Source: Hymenolepis diminuta
Lineage: Eukaryota > Platyhelminthes > Cestoda > Cyclophyllidea > Hymenolepididae
NCBI GenBank assembly: GCA_900708905.1
Contig: CAADRB010000010.1
Coordinates: 2,793,329 to 2,857,328 of the forward strand
Direction: 5' to 3'
Length of the DNA stretch: 64,000 nucleotides
The notes beneath the pieces were generated by a model. It did not search any database, was not told the origin of the DNA, and was given only the letters and a program-made list of their open reading frames with translations. Shown here piece by piece: positions 52,544 to 64,000 of the stretch. Within the stretch, counting starts at the first letter, position 1. Every line of letters begins with the position of its first letter. A program made the translations under genes and the position numbers.

Positions 52544-55500
52544 TTATTCTGTGGCCGATGACACATCCATTTGTTCTACTTCGAATTTCTTGTCGGTGGT
52601 GGAAGGGGTCTCTTGTTCTGCTTCCACTGCAGCAGTAGAAGTAGTTGGGATCTGAGGACCTTCTGCAATAGAAGGTTCGATTGTTGTAGTTTGGTTGGTT
52701 TCAGACGTTTGCTCTACGATAACTTTGGGCATTTCTTCATCGCTTTGGTCAGTGACTAAAGCAGGGGATTTTTGGATTTCGCCGTCGTCACAACACTCAG
52801 AGTGGTGTTTGAAAAGAGCTGTGGTTGCTTTAATCCGTTCTGGGTTTCCGTTTTCACTCAGCCACTTGGCTTGATAAGAACGGAACTTCTCGACAGCCTT
52901 GGGCATTCTATCCGATGATACTATGGGACGATTCTACAGATTAAAAAAAGTTGAATTAAGTAAAGTTATCATTCTGAAAAAAAGCTCTATCTTCTGGGTC
53001 AGTAAAGCAGGATAGGAAAATTGTGCTGAACTTTCAATTATGACCTCTACGATCTTAAATAAAAAACAAGGTGGGACAGAGTTGAGTGTTAGGAGGAAAG
53101 TAGAGCGTCTGCCTATCGAACAGGTGGTTAATTGGTTCAAAACAGTTCTGACAAGTGGAATTAAAATGAGGTAGAAAGGTTAAATTGAATGATTACATGA
53201 GGATATGGCTACCAATGAGAAACTCCTAAGGAAGTGGAGAGGGATTCCAGTCCAAAAGCAAGAAATTGTCCTTTTCCACCTTCAACATAGTGCTTAAAAC
53301 GGTTTTAGAGTACTTGAAGATTGGACTTCTAGGATCTATAGATCTTGCAAAATCACTTTGAGGTTTGAGACTAGTGCTTACCTCAAACTTAAAGTTAGAA
53401 ATCATGTCATCTGAATCTAGATTAAGAAGTAAAATTAAAACCTGATGAATCTGAAGCTCGGATCAAGTTCCTCATTCACTGACGGCCACTTAGTGGGCTC
53501 ATCTCGCTTTTGACAAATGTTTTCCTCCATTATTAGGCAAAAAGATTTACTATTGGTAATATTAAAGTAATAACATGAAGCCATGTTGTCTGGACTTTTC
53601 AAATGGCTTCTGTTTTAACTTCTTTAAAATAAATTTTTAGAGAAGTAGCAGTAATAACACGACTAACCTTTTTACTACGGATGAATATTCCATAAGATCC
53701 AACCGACCAGCTGATCTTGCATGTATTATTCTTGGGAGTCGAACCAGCACTTCTCAGGGACTTGCTCGACTGCATACAGTCACTTGAGTAGCAATCTCGG
53801 AAAATCTCCGATCTCGTGAGATTATTTCGCAGGACCCTCTTCATGACAACACAGATATCCTTCTCAAGATCCTCCTGCTCTGATGATCCTTCTCCTGCTT
53901 CTGCACTTCTCAACAGGATCTCTTCCGGTTGTGGGTCAATAGTTGCAATCGCTTCACTCATTCTTCTTGCCACTGCCTGGTTAGTCAGTCGCTTTGCACA
54001 CTTCCGAACGTTACGATAAAGGAAGACAGGCTTCACTTCTGCAACAAGGTTCGCTGAAACAGGACCAGCAGTCCAACAGCCTGGAATGAGGAGATAACGC
54101 GCTAGGTAATCATACCAGCTGTGTATCTCTCCAGTATTTTCCTCTTCAGCACGTTTGAAAGCATTCGCAGCTTTAACTCGTGTTCTAGGAGAGAGAGGCA
54201 AAGTAATATTACTACAGGACGGTTTATGCTCCTCATAATCAGGGGATTCAGCATCCTGCGGAAGGCTTCTGTTGAGTGTATTGATCATATAATTGGGATC
54301 ATTAAGTCGAATAAGGAGCTTAGAGGCCTGACGAACCATGACAAAGGTGTAACAGTTGGGAATCGAGTCTGCGGAAGGTAAACTTCTCAGAGATTCTTGG
54401 AGATTGTTTCCCTCGCCGTTTGAGTCATCTTCACCCTCGTCATTGGAGGAAAGAGCTTGCTGAACACACAATCGAAAGGCGGAGCATTGGAATTTGACTT
54501 CATTTCTTATACGCATGTAACGGATTCGCACTGGGCCACAAATATCGTTGGTCCTATGTAATGAAAATAAACAACATAAAGCGTAGTTTTCCTCGGCCAA
54601 AAGCCACGCCTTTCAGTTCATAGTAAAAATACTCCTCTATCTCCATCTAAATTTGTTATTATGGGGTGTAAAGTGCATTTATCGATTTTTTCAATACTTA
54701 TAAGCAATAGCCATTGACTAATTTTCAAATAATTATGTGTTGAGTTTACATGAAAGACATTACGTCACATTACAATTTAAATTCTCAATTCCCCAGCACT
54801 GATAACCGTATACCAGGTAACGAGTTAGAGGAAAGACGTTGCAAAAAACTTCGAAAGCCTTCGTACCCAAACATATTCATTACTTTTAGGAACTCAATAT
54901 CTAGAGCGATTTTACGATCAAAATGCTTCAAACGAATCATCAACCTCTCAATCGTTTCAGGCTAGTAATAAATCACGGTCAGGAGATCGTGAAAGCAGTC
55001 AAAGTAGACATTTTAATTAACTGTAGATAGCCTAAGTAGGTTTGCCTTCAGTCTTAGTGCCCAAAAAAGCGTACATTCACGACGCGATGAAAATTACTAA
55101 TACTTATCTAGGTTTAAATAAGCTTACGTAGGCATGAATCTCGCTTCACCAACCCCTTCTACAATTCTCTCTGAATCATTGCGAGAGCGACTGCCACATG
55201 GTTTAAAGTAATTCTTGAATTCTTCAGTCAGCCGACAGCTGACTTCATCTCCGAAAGTTACTAATTGGAGTTGTCTCACGAGCATCATTACAATGCGGTC
55301 CATGGTAAACCAGGGATAGGCGTAGATACCAAACATGTCCCGCAGTCGATCTTCATAGGTATGAACGTCTTCACAACTGTCTAGCACCTCTTTGACTAGA
55401 TTCAACGCCATTGCATAGTACTCTCCAGGCTCCTTGTCATCTATAATAGGGCACAATAAGAGATGCATTAAGCATTTGAGTTGTCACATTATTTGGTCTA

Positions 55501-58500
55501 TTTCATCGAAACAAAACGATCAGTTAATGGAAAGGATTGGGACTGAATTATGATTTGCGCCTCTACTGGATTAGAAATTATTATTTCGATGCGATTGGGG
55601 AAGGGACTGCACCTAACGTCGATTTACATTGGATGAAGGTTACCATTCACTTCCAATTTCACAAATTCGTAGTGGAAGAAAACTTACATATCTAATTGCA
55701 CAAATTTAAATGATGGTGGATGGCACCACTCTCATTTTCATAATTAACGAGTTTGTATAACCTAAGATTTGTAGTTGTTAAACTTAATAGAGCTCAGTAA
55801 GCGATTCAATTTAGCAATGCGCTCAGTAAAGTTGAAATATTTTAAACAAGTATCGTTCGCCTATTAGAAGAAAAATCTCCTAGCTTATACTAAAAACACC
55901 TGCAACCCTAAAAGTGAGCGTTATCACCATCACGCCATGCTTTAATCTTTCACTAAGCTTGTTTTGAAAGCTGAGCTCCAATTCAACAATCTCAAAGTCA
56001 AAAGGAATAAAGTTGTTAAAACAGAGGCCCTGACTGAAATTGGGGCTGTAAATTTTGGTTTCAATACTGAATATCTCCTCCCTTTTCTTGGTAAAAATAT
56101 ATATGGATTATAGCAACTCATTGCTCCTAAATTAGGTGCTACCAACTCGTCTAATTAATGAAAATGTTGAAATTGAACATCAATATTCAAAAACAACATA
56201 AAATGTTAGAATAAAAAATCCACACCTGATTATGAGCAGTAGAACAAATAGAAACAAGTGAATAACATTTTTTATTGCATTAATAGTGAACAAGATTAAA
56301 TTTTTAGTCTCTACATTTTTAGAGGTCCCTTTCTAATTAAATCAATCAAATCCATCTATGAGAATGTGAAATGACCTCAAAATGGTAGACGAGGAAGCAG
56401 CAATTATCCAGAACAAAATGAGGTCAAGGTCATGATTCACTTGTGAAGTTAAAACGGTCGCGTTGACTAACCACATGCAATGTGTACTAAATATCAGATC
56501 GGAATAATCCAACAAATGACAACTGAAATATGCTCTTTAAGAAACTACAAGACATGAGAAAGACGCTATTTATAACGCTAACCCCGGACCGCAAACAAAT
56601 ACATCGAACATTACGAACCCTTCTTTCGCAATGAGAGGATGCTGGAGACTTGTTCGTTGCTTTTGTTCTCTTCTCTGTACTCCTTTTGCATGATTTCTGC
56701 TCTTGTCCTCAGCAAGAAGAGACGTGTAAGGAGAAGGTGATGCATTCTAAGGAAAGAGTACAAATGATTATTTCCCATTGTGAAGCAATAGTATTCTTCT
56801 TGAGTTCCACTTCGAGTTTGTTGATCCTCGAGACCTGCTTGTGACGATTTGTACGGAGGTGACATGGCCTTTACATTTTTACGCTAAAAAGAATACAGGT
56901 TTCAGGTTAAGCTATAGTAAAAAGGACAGAATTAAAATTTAAACACAGTCCTAAATATGGAACTGTAACCAAGCATTAATTGCCTTAAACTATTATAATA
57001 AAAGCAAATAAGGTACTAATATCGACATGCTGGAAAGAACAAACCTTTCAAAATGAAGTAATCAAATATCACCATTCTTGAAAATCAGACAAATCCTTAC
57101 CCAATTCTTATCGTTGATGTAAATTTCCAATTAATTAAATAAATAGGTAAATTACTAGTACAGAACAAGGGTAAGGTTGAAAAGAACTCATTACTTGATA
57201 TGATTAATTGTCATATAAATTTGTCTAAGGTCCATACTTTTGCATAGCCATGATAACGAAGAAAGTATATTTGTTATGTTGAGAACTGTTTTCATAGTGC
57301 TCAAACATTTCAACTACTTTCAAGATATTGCACAATGTGGCTACATTTGTGCATGATTCCAACCCTTTTCTATTCTCTCAGTTCACTTCCTTCCCAAGTT
57401 CTCTTACATATTGAACAAAATTTGTTTTTGTGAGAGGCGTGATCTAAGTAGGTTATTATTAAGGAATGTCCCCGGATAAGACAAGTTAATATGAATGGAC
57501 ATAGTCTATAAGATGTACGAAAGAAAAAAATAGAGACCAAGAAGAACAAAGATTATAAATTGGGAAAGGAAGTGGGCATCTTGCCACCACGACCACAACC
57601 CACTGACTGAGCAGAAAACGTACAGATGAGCATACGTTTTGATGGATGCTGTATCCCAATTGATCCACTCTGCAACGAAGATGCTGACTTATCAATGTGT
57701 TTACAGTTTATAGTGACTCATACGCGTTGATGCCTTCATACTTTAAGGACTCAGATTGTTTAATCACTGCGAAGTGATTTTTTCTTATTGAAGACTGGTT
57801 AACTACGGTTAAGACGTGTCTCACATAGCCTCTGACTAATATTATAAAAAAAGTATGCTCGACTTACCCTAGAATGCTTTCGAGATTGTGCTTTCGGTTC
57901 ACTCTTTTCTGAGGCAGCTGGAGACACATCGACTTCCATACTGTCGGTCTGATTTTGACGTTCTCTGACTCCCCGAGAACTGCTAGCAGCACCTCCATCC
58001 TTGTCAAACTCTTCATCCTCTCGTTGTTCCACTTCTCTTCTCGTCGCATCTTGCTCCAAATCACCGTCATGTCCATCCTCATCTTCCTCTGCTTCGTCAT
58101 CAGACATTGGGAAACGCTCCTGCATGAAGAGATCTTGAAGTACTATGCGCATCTATTTTGTTAATGGAAAAATAAACTGATCAACAGATACCATGCACAG
58201 ACCGCTTGAGGAGACTAATAACCCGTACACCAATATAGCTAGAATAATGAAGCGAAATGGATTTTTGTGCCAGTAAGTGGTCTTGAGCTGTCAAATTTGC
58301 AACTTTGTAGTTGATCTATAAAAATGCCACCATTTCTTAACTGCTTGTACAGTCCATTTCTCTTAAATGTTTCAAATATTCACCCCATGTTCGATAACCG
58401 AATCTGAGGAATGGATAGGAAGCTATATTTTAATTGGCTTTCGAACTCGAGTAAATATAACGAGTGGCCTGACTATGAAGAGAGATGTTAGAAGAAATGA

Positions 58501-61500
58501 TAATTACTTTCCTCCGCTCCCAATATTTCTTCTATGAATAAAAATGTAATTTCTTTCTATCTCCCTGCTGAAAAGACACCTGATAATTATACTTATTTGT
58601 TTTAGCCGATATCGATTGAGAGTGAGTTTCGTTAATACACGCGTGTTGACTACGACGTGTCTTGTGTGATCTGCCATGGGCTATCAGCTTCTGTGTTAAG
58701 TTGCTATATTGCCGAGTTTTCTAGATTGTTGGCTCTGCGAGAGTACTACTAGGACTTCTAGTTGGTCACGTTATAACAAAGTGGCGACACAGTGATGGAC
58801 TCAATCGAAACTGCCAAAATCGCAACCATTGTCCGATGCATCATGGAAGAAATAAATTTATCGAAACCTGATAAAGACCCAGAAGATTACATTAAGAATG
58901 TTGGTGAGATCCAGTATGAACCCTCTGTAGGTGAAATATATACGACGTGGTATGCTCGCAATCGAGACGTTTACGAAAATCGAATGGCAGGATCACCGAA
59001 CGAAACGAGGATTAAAAAGTTCAGTAAGTGACCACGATTTCTATCTGGCCTATCTCCTGCCATTCTCGTCGAAGGATTTGACATTTGAGGGAACGATCGA
59101 AAAGCGCGAGGGGTTTGGCGACAATACCTCACTTTTCAATAAGCGTCTTAAGTGCCTAAATTTAGCCATACGCGAAGTTAAAGATGTTCACAAGTATACA
59201 GCTGTTGTGAATCGAATGTGCAATGCATTCTCGTATGGGTCGCTAAAAGAGGATCAATTCCAGTGTCTTGTATTCAATCAGGGTCCTCGTCCGCCGGGGA
59301 ATTCGCCTGAAATTGTCGCCTCTTTTAGGTAAGAGCCCAGATATTATGTTACATCATCCGGTGGATGAATACAATAACTTTCGGAGCCTCATTGCCGACT
59401 CGAATATGGTTAAAAGCAACGAAACTCGAGCAAATCAAATCAAAAAGCCCGAAATCGACCGATCGCCCGAAAATAACCCGACGCCGACGCCGACGCCGCA
59501 GCCTAAGGGACAGCACACGTATTCGAAGAATAATAAACCGAAGTGCCCATTTTGTGGTGATTTTCACTTCTATAAAGACCGTTCTTTTTATAAATATCAG
59601 TGCCATGACCGCAATTCGTACGAACACAAGGAAGGACTCTGTCAGAGCAGTCAACACCGTCCGTATAAGGGCCACAGGAGCGGTCGCCATCAGAATCAAC
59701 ATCTCCAAGCGCATGGCATACTAACCACCCATGCAAGTTAATGTAAGTAGATGTCGCTATGTGACCTTTGCATTAATGGAAGATATACTGATATGCAGGT
59801 TGACACTGGATTAGACATCACTAGTTTCAGGTGAGGCGTGGAAATCCCTTGGTAGTCCCGAGCTAGATACAGTTACTTTTAAAGTATCTAGTGCCTCAGG
59901 TGATGCAGTGCAACTGTTGGGAGCGATGAAATGTGAGGTAATCTTCAAGAGAAATACCGTCGCCATCGTATGTTATGTGATTGATAGCGATATCAACCTC
60001 CTCGGGTTGGACTGGATTGACATGTTCAATGTCCTCGAGCCGAAAGTACTAAGTGTAACCTGCCCGCAAGTGCGATTAAAAGAGAGATGAAGCGATTCGC
60101 AACCGTGTTTGAGGACACCTTGGGAAAGTGCACACAAGCTGCCGCCAGATTGATTCTAAAACCAGGAGCAAATTTCGTGTTTCGTCCAAAAAGACTAGCA
60201 CCTATTGCACCTATGAAAGTGGTCGAGGACGAGTAGATACGTTTAGAACAGATGGGCGTATTGCAACCGGTTACATATTCGAAATGGGTTATCCCAATTG
60301 TAGGGATACGAAAGGCGAATGAGTCGATACATATATGCGCAGATTTCTCTACGGGACTTAACTCATTGTTGGAGGATAATCACCATCGACTGTCCGTAAT
60401 GGACATACTTTCCACGATCCTGAATGGTGGAAAATTCTTCGCGAAAATGGACCTTTTGGATGCCTACCTTCAAGTTGAAGTAAAACCAGAGAATCGTTAG
60501 CTCTTAACGATCAACGCTCATCGGGGACTTCTCCAATACACAAGACTGACTTTCGGAATCAAGACAGCCCCAGCGATTTTTCAGCACATAATGGACGACA
60601 TGATATCGAGTCTAGTGGGTACGGCAGCTTAATTGGACGACATCATTATAGTTGGAGAACCAGAGGAGGACCTGTAAGGCCGCGAGCGTATCAAAAAATA
60701 TAGTTTTCACTTTCGGGCTGATAAATGCCAGCTCTTCCTAACCTCTGTTAAATTTCTTGGTTTCATTTTTGATTCAACTGACCGCCGTCCCAATCCTAAT
60801 GAAACTCGTGCTATTGCCAAGATTCTCGCTCCGAAAAACTTGAGGTCACTCCGTTCTTTTCTTGGGTTAATATCTTATTATAGTTCTTTCTTATCTGCTT
60901 TACACGAACATAGAGGCCCCCTTAATCAACTTCTGCACAAGGATACGCCGTGGGAATGGTCACCTGCATGCGAAAAGGCGTTCACCAAAGGACGATCTCC
61001 TTGAACTTTACTGTCGGCGAGATTCAGTAATGGTAGTTGACTCTTATTTAAGTTTTTTGGATAAAGTTACTGTTCCTTCTGCCCCTAGAAATAAGATCGT
61101 ATGACAATTTCGATCAGGCCATCGTGGAATAAGCCGGATGAAATCTATAGCCAGAGAATACGCTTACTGGCCGGGGATGGACAAGGACATCGAATATCTC
61201 GCGCGCCAGTGCGACAAATGCCAACAAGCGGCAAAGAATCCCATTCGCCAAGATCCGGTGCTATGGCCGCAAACGGAAACCCCGTGAACCAGGTTACATG
61301 CTGATTTCGCGCTATTACCTATTTAGCTGTTGTTGATTCATATTCAAATGGCCAGAAGCAGTACCACTAACCGTGGCAACTAGCAGCACAACGATTGGAG
61401 CACTGGATCGATTCTTCCGACACACGGATTGTCAAGGACTCTAGTTTCGGACAGTGGGACACAATTTGCATTAGTCGATTTTAAAAAGTTCTGTGAGCAA

Positions 61501-62984
61501 CGATCAATCGAACACATTAGAACTTCACCATACCGCCTTCAGTCGAATGGACAGGCAGAAACATTCGTCGATACGCTAAAGAGAGGCTTACAAAAAAGCG
61601 AAAGGAGAGGGAACTATGAAGGAGGTACTGCAAAATTTCCTGCTGGGATACAGATCAAAACCGCATCCTGCGACAGGAGAGAAATCCACAGCCGAGGTAT
61701 TAATGGGTCGAAAGTTAAGAACGGTGCACGAAACGATGCTGCCGAAGACAACCCCGCCGGGCGGGAAGAGAGAGTAAGAAGAACGGGTTTGCTGTTAACA
61801 CACCAGTTTATGCTCGTGATTACCGACTGGGTCGCCAGAGGATAGCTGCGATTATCAAAAGAGGCATGGGAGTACGATTTATGATATTGAGGTTGGTTAG
61901 GACACGTGGGTCCTCCATCATAATCAACTCCAACAAAGACTGGCAGAAACCATTACGAATATGCATTATTCTTCTTTGTATTCATTACTTAATACGTTTA
62001 ATCTTACTCATGTTCTTCCACCTAGATCTTAGGTTATAGATCAGGTTATGATTCCGTCGCGTACAGCTCGAACAAGAATGAAACCTTCTCGTCTCCAGAT
62101 CGATTCGTATTCGAAGACCTACAGGTGGTTCGTCTAAGAAGAGAGATGTTAGAAGAAATGATAATTACTTTCCTCCGCTCCCAATATTTCTTCTATGAAT
62201 ACCTGTTACGTTATAACAGGTTAAAACTTCAAGCAAAAAAGTTAGTTGAAATTAGTGCTAAAATTTGACCCCACCAGGTTAACACAAAGGTTGTCTACAA
62301 TACTATGTTAAGGCATCACTGCTAATATCGGCCGGCTAAACGAAATGACCAACCACTTAATGTAACCAAATGGTAAATAAGCTGAAAACAGCGTGGATAT
62401 GAATTATTCAGAAAATCAGAGTTAAATCCAGAAACTTGAACTTTAGAACATTAGGACAGGATGAAATCTCTTAATACCGCGATTGTATACTCAACTTTTA
62501 TCCAACTTTACGCTTTTTGGACGATTCCGACATTCTTCGCGTATTTAGCATTATATTTTAATCGCATTTCAAACAAACATACATTTGTACCACTCTAGAT
62601 CCTTAGAAAATTTTCGGAGTAGCGACTTAAGTTCATTCGTCGGTCGTAAAAGATAGTGTCCTTACAATCGTATAAGTCTATTTTACACAAATCACTCACG
62701 AAATACTTCATCGACCTCTTATCCTCTTTGCTATTATTTTGCCTTTTGAGGTGATGTATGATGAGTGATGCGACATCTTGAAGTAGAGATGCACATGTCT
62801 CAGGAGGTGGATATTCAAGAGTCATATGCATTGACCCGTTCTCTCCAGTACCTTCAACGACATAGTTAAGCATCGCGCCGAGTGTTGAGGGACTGAGTGG
62901 TTTCAGTGGAGCAGAGCCCATACTAAGGCCCTTTTCCAACATTGCTGCAACGTTATCACCACCAATTGCCTCCGTACGAGCAGC
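52544..62984 (-). CDS. SIN3A: SIN3-family transcriptional co-repressor, C-terminal part (6 exons)
   Basis: Scaffold of the SIN3/HDAC co-repressor complex. Exons in transcript order: 62984-62700, 58152-57868, 56883-56619, 55440-55128, 54553-53668, 52933-52544; GT-AG, in phase, 807 codons plus TAA. Homology landmarks: LIIHHLKRQ and KEDK in the first exon, VLQDLFMQERFPMSDDEAEE followed by an acidic stretch, YYCFTMGNNHLYSFLRMHHL (equivalent to the NNNWYIFMRLHQIL motif), KEPGEYYAM, TYEDRLRDMFGIYAYPWFTM and LVRQLQL. SVGSYGIFIRS and FRSYQAKWLSEN near the end correspond to the Sin3a C-terminal domain. The PAH domains and most of the HDAC-interacting region lie upstream, outside the window. The C-terminal tail is unusually long and rich in Glu, Ser and Thr. 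The intron 58153-62699 holds a retrotransposon. The gene symbol is by vertebrate similarity; flatworm SIN3A versus SIN3B is not resolved. Convergent with PRMT5. Confidence 0.94.
55700..55890 (+). repeat. Dispersed repeat R2, copy 2 (SIN3 intron)
   Basis: Partner of 16080-16330. Shares gatgg.accactctcattttcat and cttaatagagctcagta. Boundaries are approximate. Confidence 0.5.
58486..58778 (+). repeat. 5' LTR of Gypsy-type element
   Basis: Begins TGTTAGAAG and ends ACGTTATAACA, so the termini are TG...CA. Its first 61 bases are repeated almost exactly at 62147 and its last 11 bases reappear at 62208-62218. The repeat may extend a little left of 58486. Confidence 0.7.
58795..59741 (+). pseudogene. 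Gag remnant with zinc knuckle
   Basis: The ATG at 58795 opens a frame that breaks near 59025; coding then continues in other frames to 59741. Visible are a gag-like amphipathic region (ending in a VVNRMCNAFSYG segment) and a cysteine-histidine cluster (CPFCGDFH... and a later YQCHDRNSYEHKEGLC), as in flatworm and arthropod Gypsy nucleocapsid regions. The order and spacing suggest at least two frameshifts. Confidence 0.7.
59760..61860 (+). pseudogene. Pol remnant: protease, RT, RNase H, integrase
   Basis: Protease active site VDTGLDIT is near 59800 and its end LLGLDWIDMF at about 59996-60025. RT shows KWVIPIVGIRK, FFAKMDLLDAY (motif A), FGIKTAPAIFQHIM (motif B) and LDDIIIVG (motif C). The Tyr of the motif-C YxDD box is a TAA stop at 60630-60632. 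RNase H/connection shows SFLGLISYYSSFL. Integrase shows an HHCC-like region (HRGIS...CDKCQQ) and DSGTQF followed by SPYRLQSNGQAE, with the catalytic aspartate and glutamate recognisable. Several frameshifts and stops make it inactive. Confidence 0.82.
62147..62218 (+). repeat. 3' LTR-like repeat, internally deleted
   Basis: 72 bases that match both ends of the 293-base 5' LTR but lack about 220 internal bases. Preceded by a purine-rich aagaagagaga that fits a polypurine tract. Confidence 0.65.
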
Positions 62985-64000
62985 CTAAACGAAAACGAAA
63001 AGTAGATTTAATATTATTCCCACTTATGTGTACTACTCCAATCTCAAAGCAGCGCCTTGCTAAAATTACTAGTCCATAGTTAGTAATTAAGAGGACAATT
63101 GAAGCACTTATCTTATGAGTTAATTAAAAATATATTTTCTAATTCAAGTATTGTGAGTTGGTTACTGACACCACAGTTTGTTTTCAGACAACGAGTCAAT
63201 TTCCGAAACTGTCTCAAAATCCTCCGAAATCCGCTTATAAATTACCAAGGTCTACATTGCTATATATCAGTTGAAATACCTAAGGGAATATCTCCTTTAC
63301 GTCTAAACTACTAGACTCCCAACTTGCCCTTAGAAGATTTCATCTGCCTTGGCTAACTATAAAACTCCAATAAGCAATAGTTTAGCTTTAATACTTTACC
63401 CGATTCCTACTACCATAAGACAGTCAGTTCCTACAACTCTCCTACGGCAACCACGAGACTACAGACCAATACTGTCGCTGGCTACCACACCTATGCGAAA
63501 CCTACTTTGCTACCGCTCATTAAAACTCCACCATTTCCGCTCTATTTTTACTCTCTGGTAACGTTGATTCTTTTACATTTAATGACCTATTTTATCCTCA
63601 CCATATTAATGATGTCCAAGTCTTTTGGATGGAAGCATTTTCCAACATAAGCATTTCGGAGCCTTTCTGATAAATAAAAGTTTCCAAAGATCTTTATGGA
63701 AAATACCAACACTTGACGCGGGTAGAGAGATATCCTGGAGAAATTCGCATTCTATCGCCCTCACTCCCTTTCTTTATTGCAATTAATCGCTGAAGTTATT
63801 CACTCTAAAAAACGAATACTCATCGATGAGCTTGGATTTTGCGACCTAACTTAACAGACGTGTATTTCTACCGATGCACCACATATTCTAACACTATTGA
63901 CCTATAGTGACCATATAGAGTAACTCTCTCCCGATCATCTTACCCACATGTGGCCATGGAGGTCCTATATCGCATTCATCGTTATCACCCGTCCTGATAT
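62985..64000. other. SIN3 intron, nothing assigned
   Basis: The next upstream SIN3 exon is not found here. Two plus-strand open frames of about 70 codons (63099-63314 and 63349-63561) have no recognisable family and lie antisense to SIN3. Confidence 0.55.

Larger units (their letters stand above)
58486..62218 (+). mobile_element. Gypsy/Ty3-type LTR retrotransposon, decayed
   Basis: A 3.7 kb element antisense in a SIN3 intron. Order of parts: 5' LTR (58486-58778), a tRNA-primer-site-like TGGCGACACAGTG (58782-58794), gag remnant with a zinc knuckle, protease (VDTGLDIT), reverse transcriptase, RNase H and integrase remnants, a polypurine stretch aagaagagaga and a 3' LTR-like repeat (62147-62218). 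The domain order protease-RT-RNase H-integrase identifies the Ty3/Gypsy group. All parts carry frameshifts and stops, so the copy cannot be autonomous. No clear target-site duplication is seen. Confidence 0.88.

Noticed and set aside
53599..53667. Extension of the SIN3 exon frame past 53668
   Set aside because: Lies beyond a good donor (gttagt) and the family similarity continues in the next exon, so it is intron.
59349..59736. Minus-strand ORFs antisense to gag
   Set aside because: Arg-rich and Val-rich shadows of the retroelement gag frame on the other strand.
63099..63561. Two plus-strand ORFs of about 70 codons
   Set aside because: Antisense within a SIN3 intron, no recognisable retroelement or gene motif.
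1..64000. CRISPR arrays, operons, ribosome binding sites or other bacterial features
   Set aside because: All recognised genes are intron-containing eukaryotic genes and no regularly spaced direct repeats were seen.

Overview
The window is eukaryotic nuclear DNA, AT-rich, with intron-rich genes that contain many very short introns (31-46 bases) next to kilobase introns, dispersed repeats and a decayed Gypsy-type LTR retrotransposon. Ultra-short introns, a micro-exon gene and the retroelement type suggest a flatworm (Platyhelminthes, probably a parasitic fluke or tapeworm). That assignment is inference; no rRNA or mitochondrial sequence is present to fix it.

Layout. 678-7953 (+) is the 3' part of POLD1, the DNA polymerase delta catalytic subunit. 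8567-9568 (-) is complete PSMD8 (proteasome subunit Rpn12). 9569-14349 holds no convincing complete gene but has a GC-richer repeat-like block. 14350-22131 (+) is a three-SH3-domain protein (here SH3-A); its long introns carry a decayed Gypsy fragment and other repeats. 22132-32760 is intergenic with dispersed repeats. 32761-39776 (-) is a second three-SH3 gene (SH3-B), a divergent paralogue of SH3-A in tail-to-tail orientation. I reconstruct it as 26 exons, 16 of them only 7-34 bases long. 43352-43735 (+) is an unrecognised intronless 127-residue ORF. 43794-44560 (-) is complete GINS2 (Psf2). 45158-52340 (+) is complete PRMT5 in 13 exons. 52544-62984 (-) is the C-terminal part of a SIN3 co-repressor; one of its introns contains the Gypsy-type element (58486-62218) in antisense orientation. 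62985-64000 is SIN3 intron.

The recognised genes are conserved nuclear housekeeping genes: replication (POLD1, GINS2), proteolysis (PSMD8) and chromatin or arginine methylation (PRMT5, SIN3). They are single genes, not an operon. GINS2 and PRMT5 are head-to-head with 597 bases between start codons and could share a promoter region. POLD1/PSMD8, the unknown ORF/GINS2 and PRMT5/SIN3 are tail-to-tail.

The most unusual item is SH3-B. Its N-terminal linker is spelled out by a run of micro-exons whose phases all fit one open frame of 460 codons. All exon maps were made by eye from splice signals, reading-frame continuity and remembered family conservation, with no transcript data.
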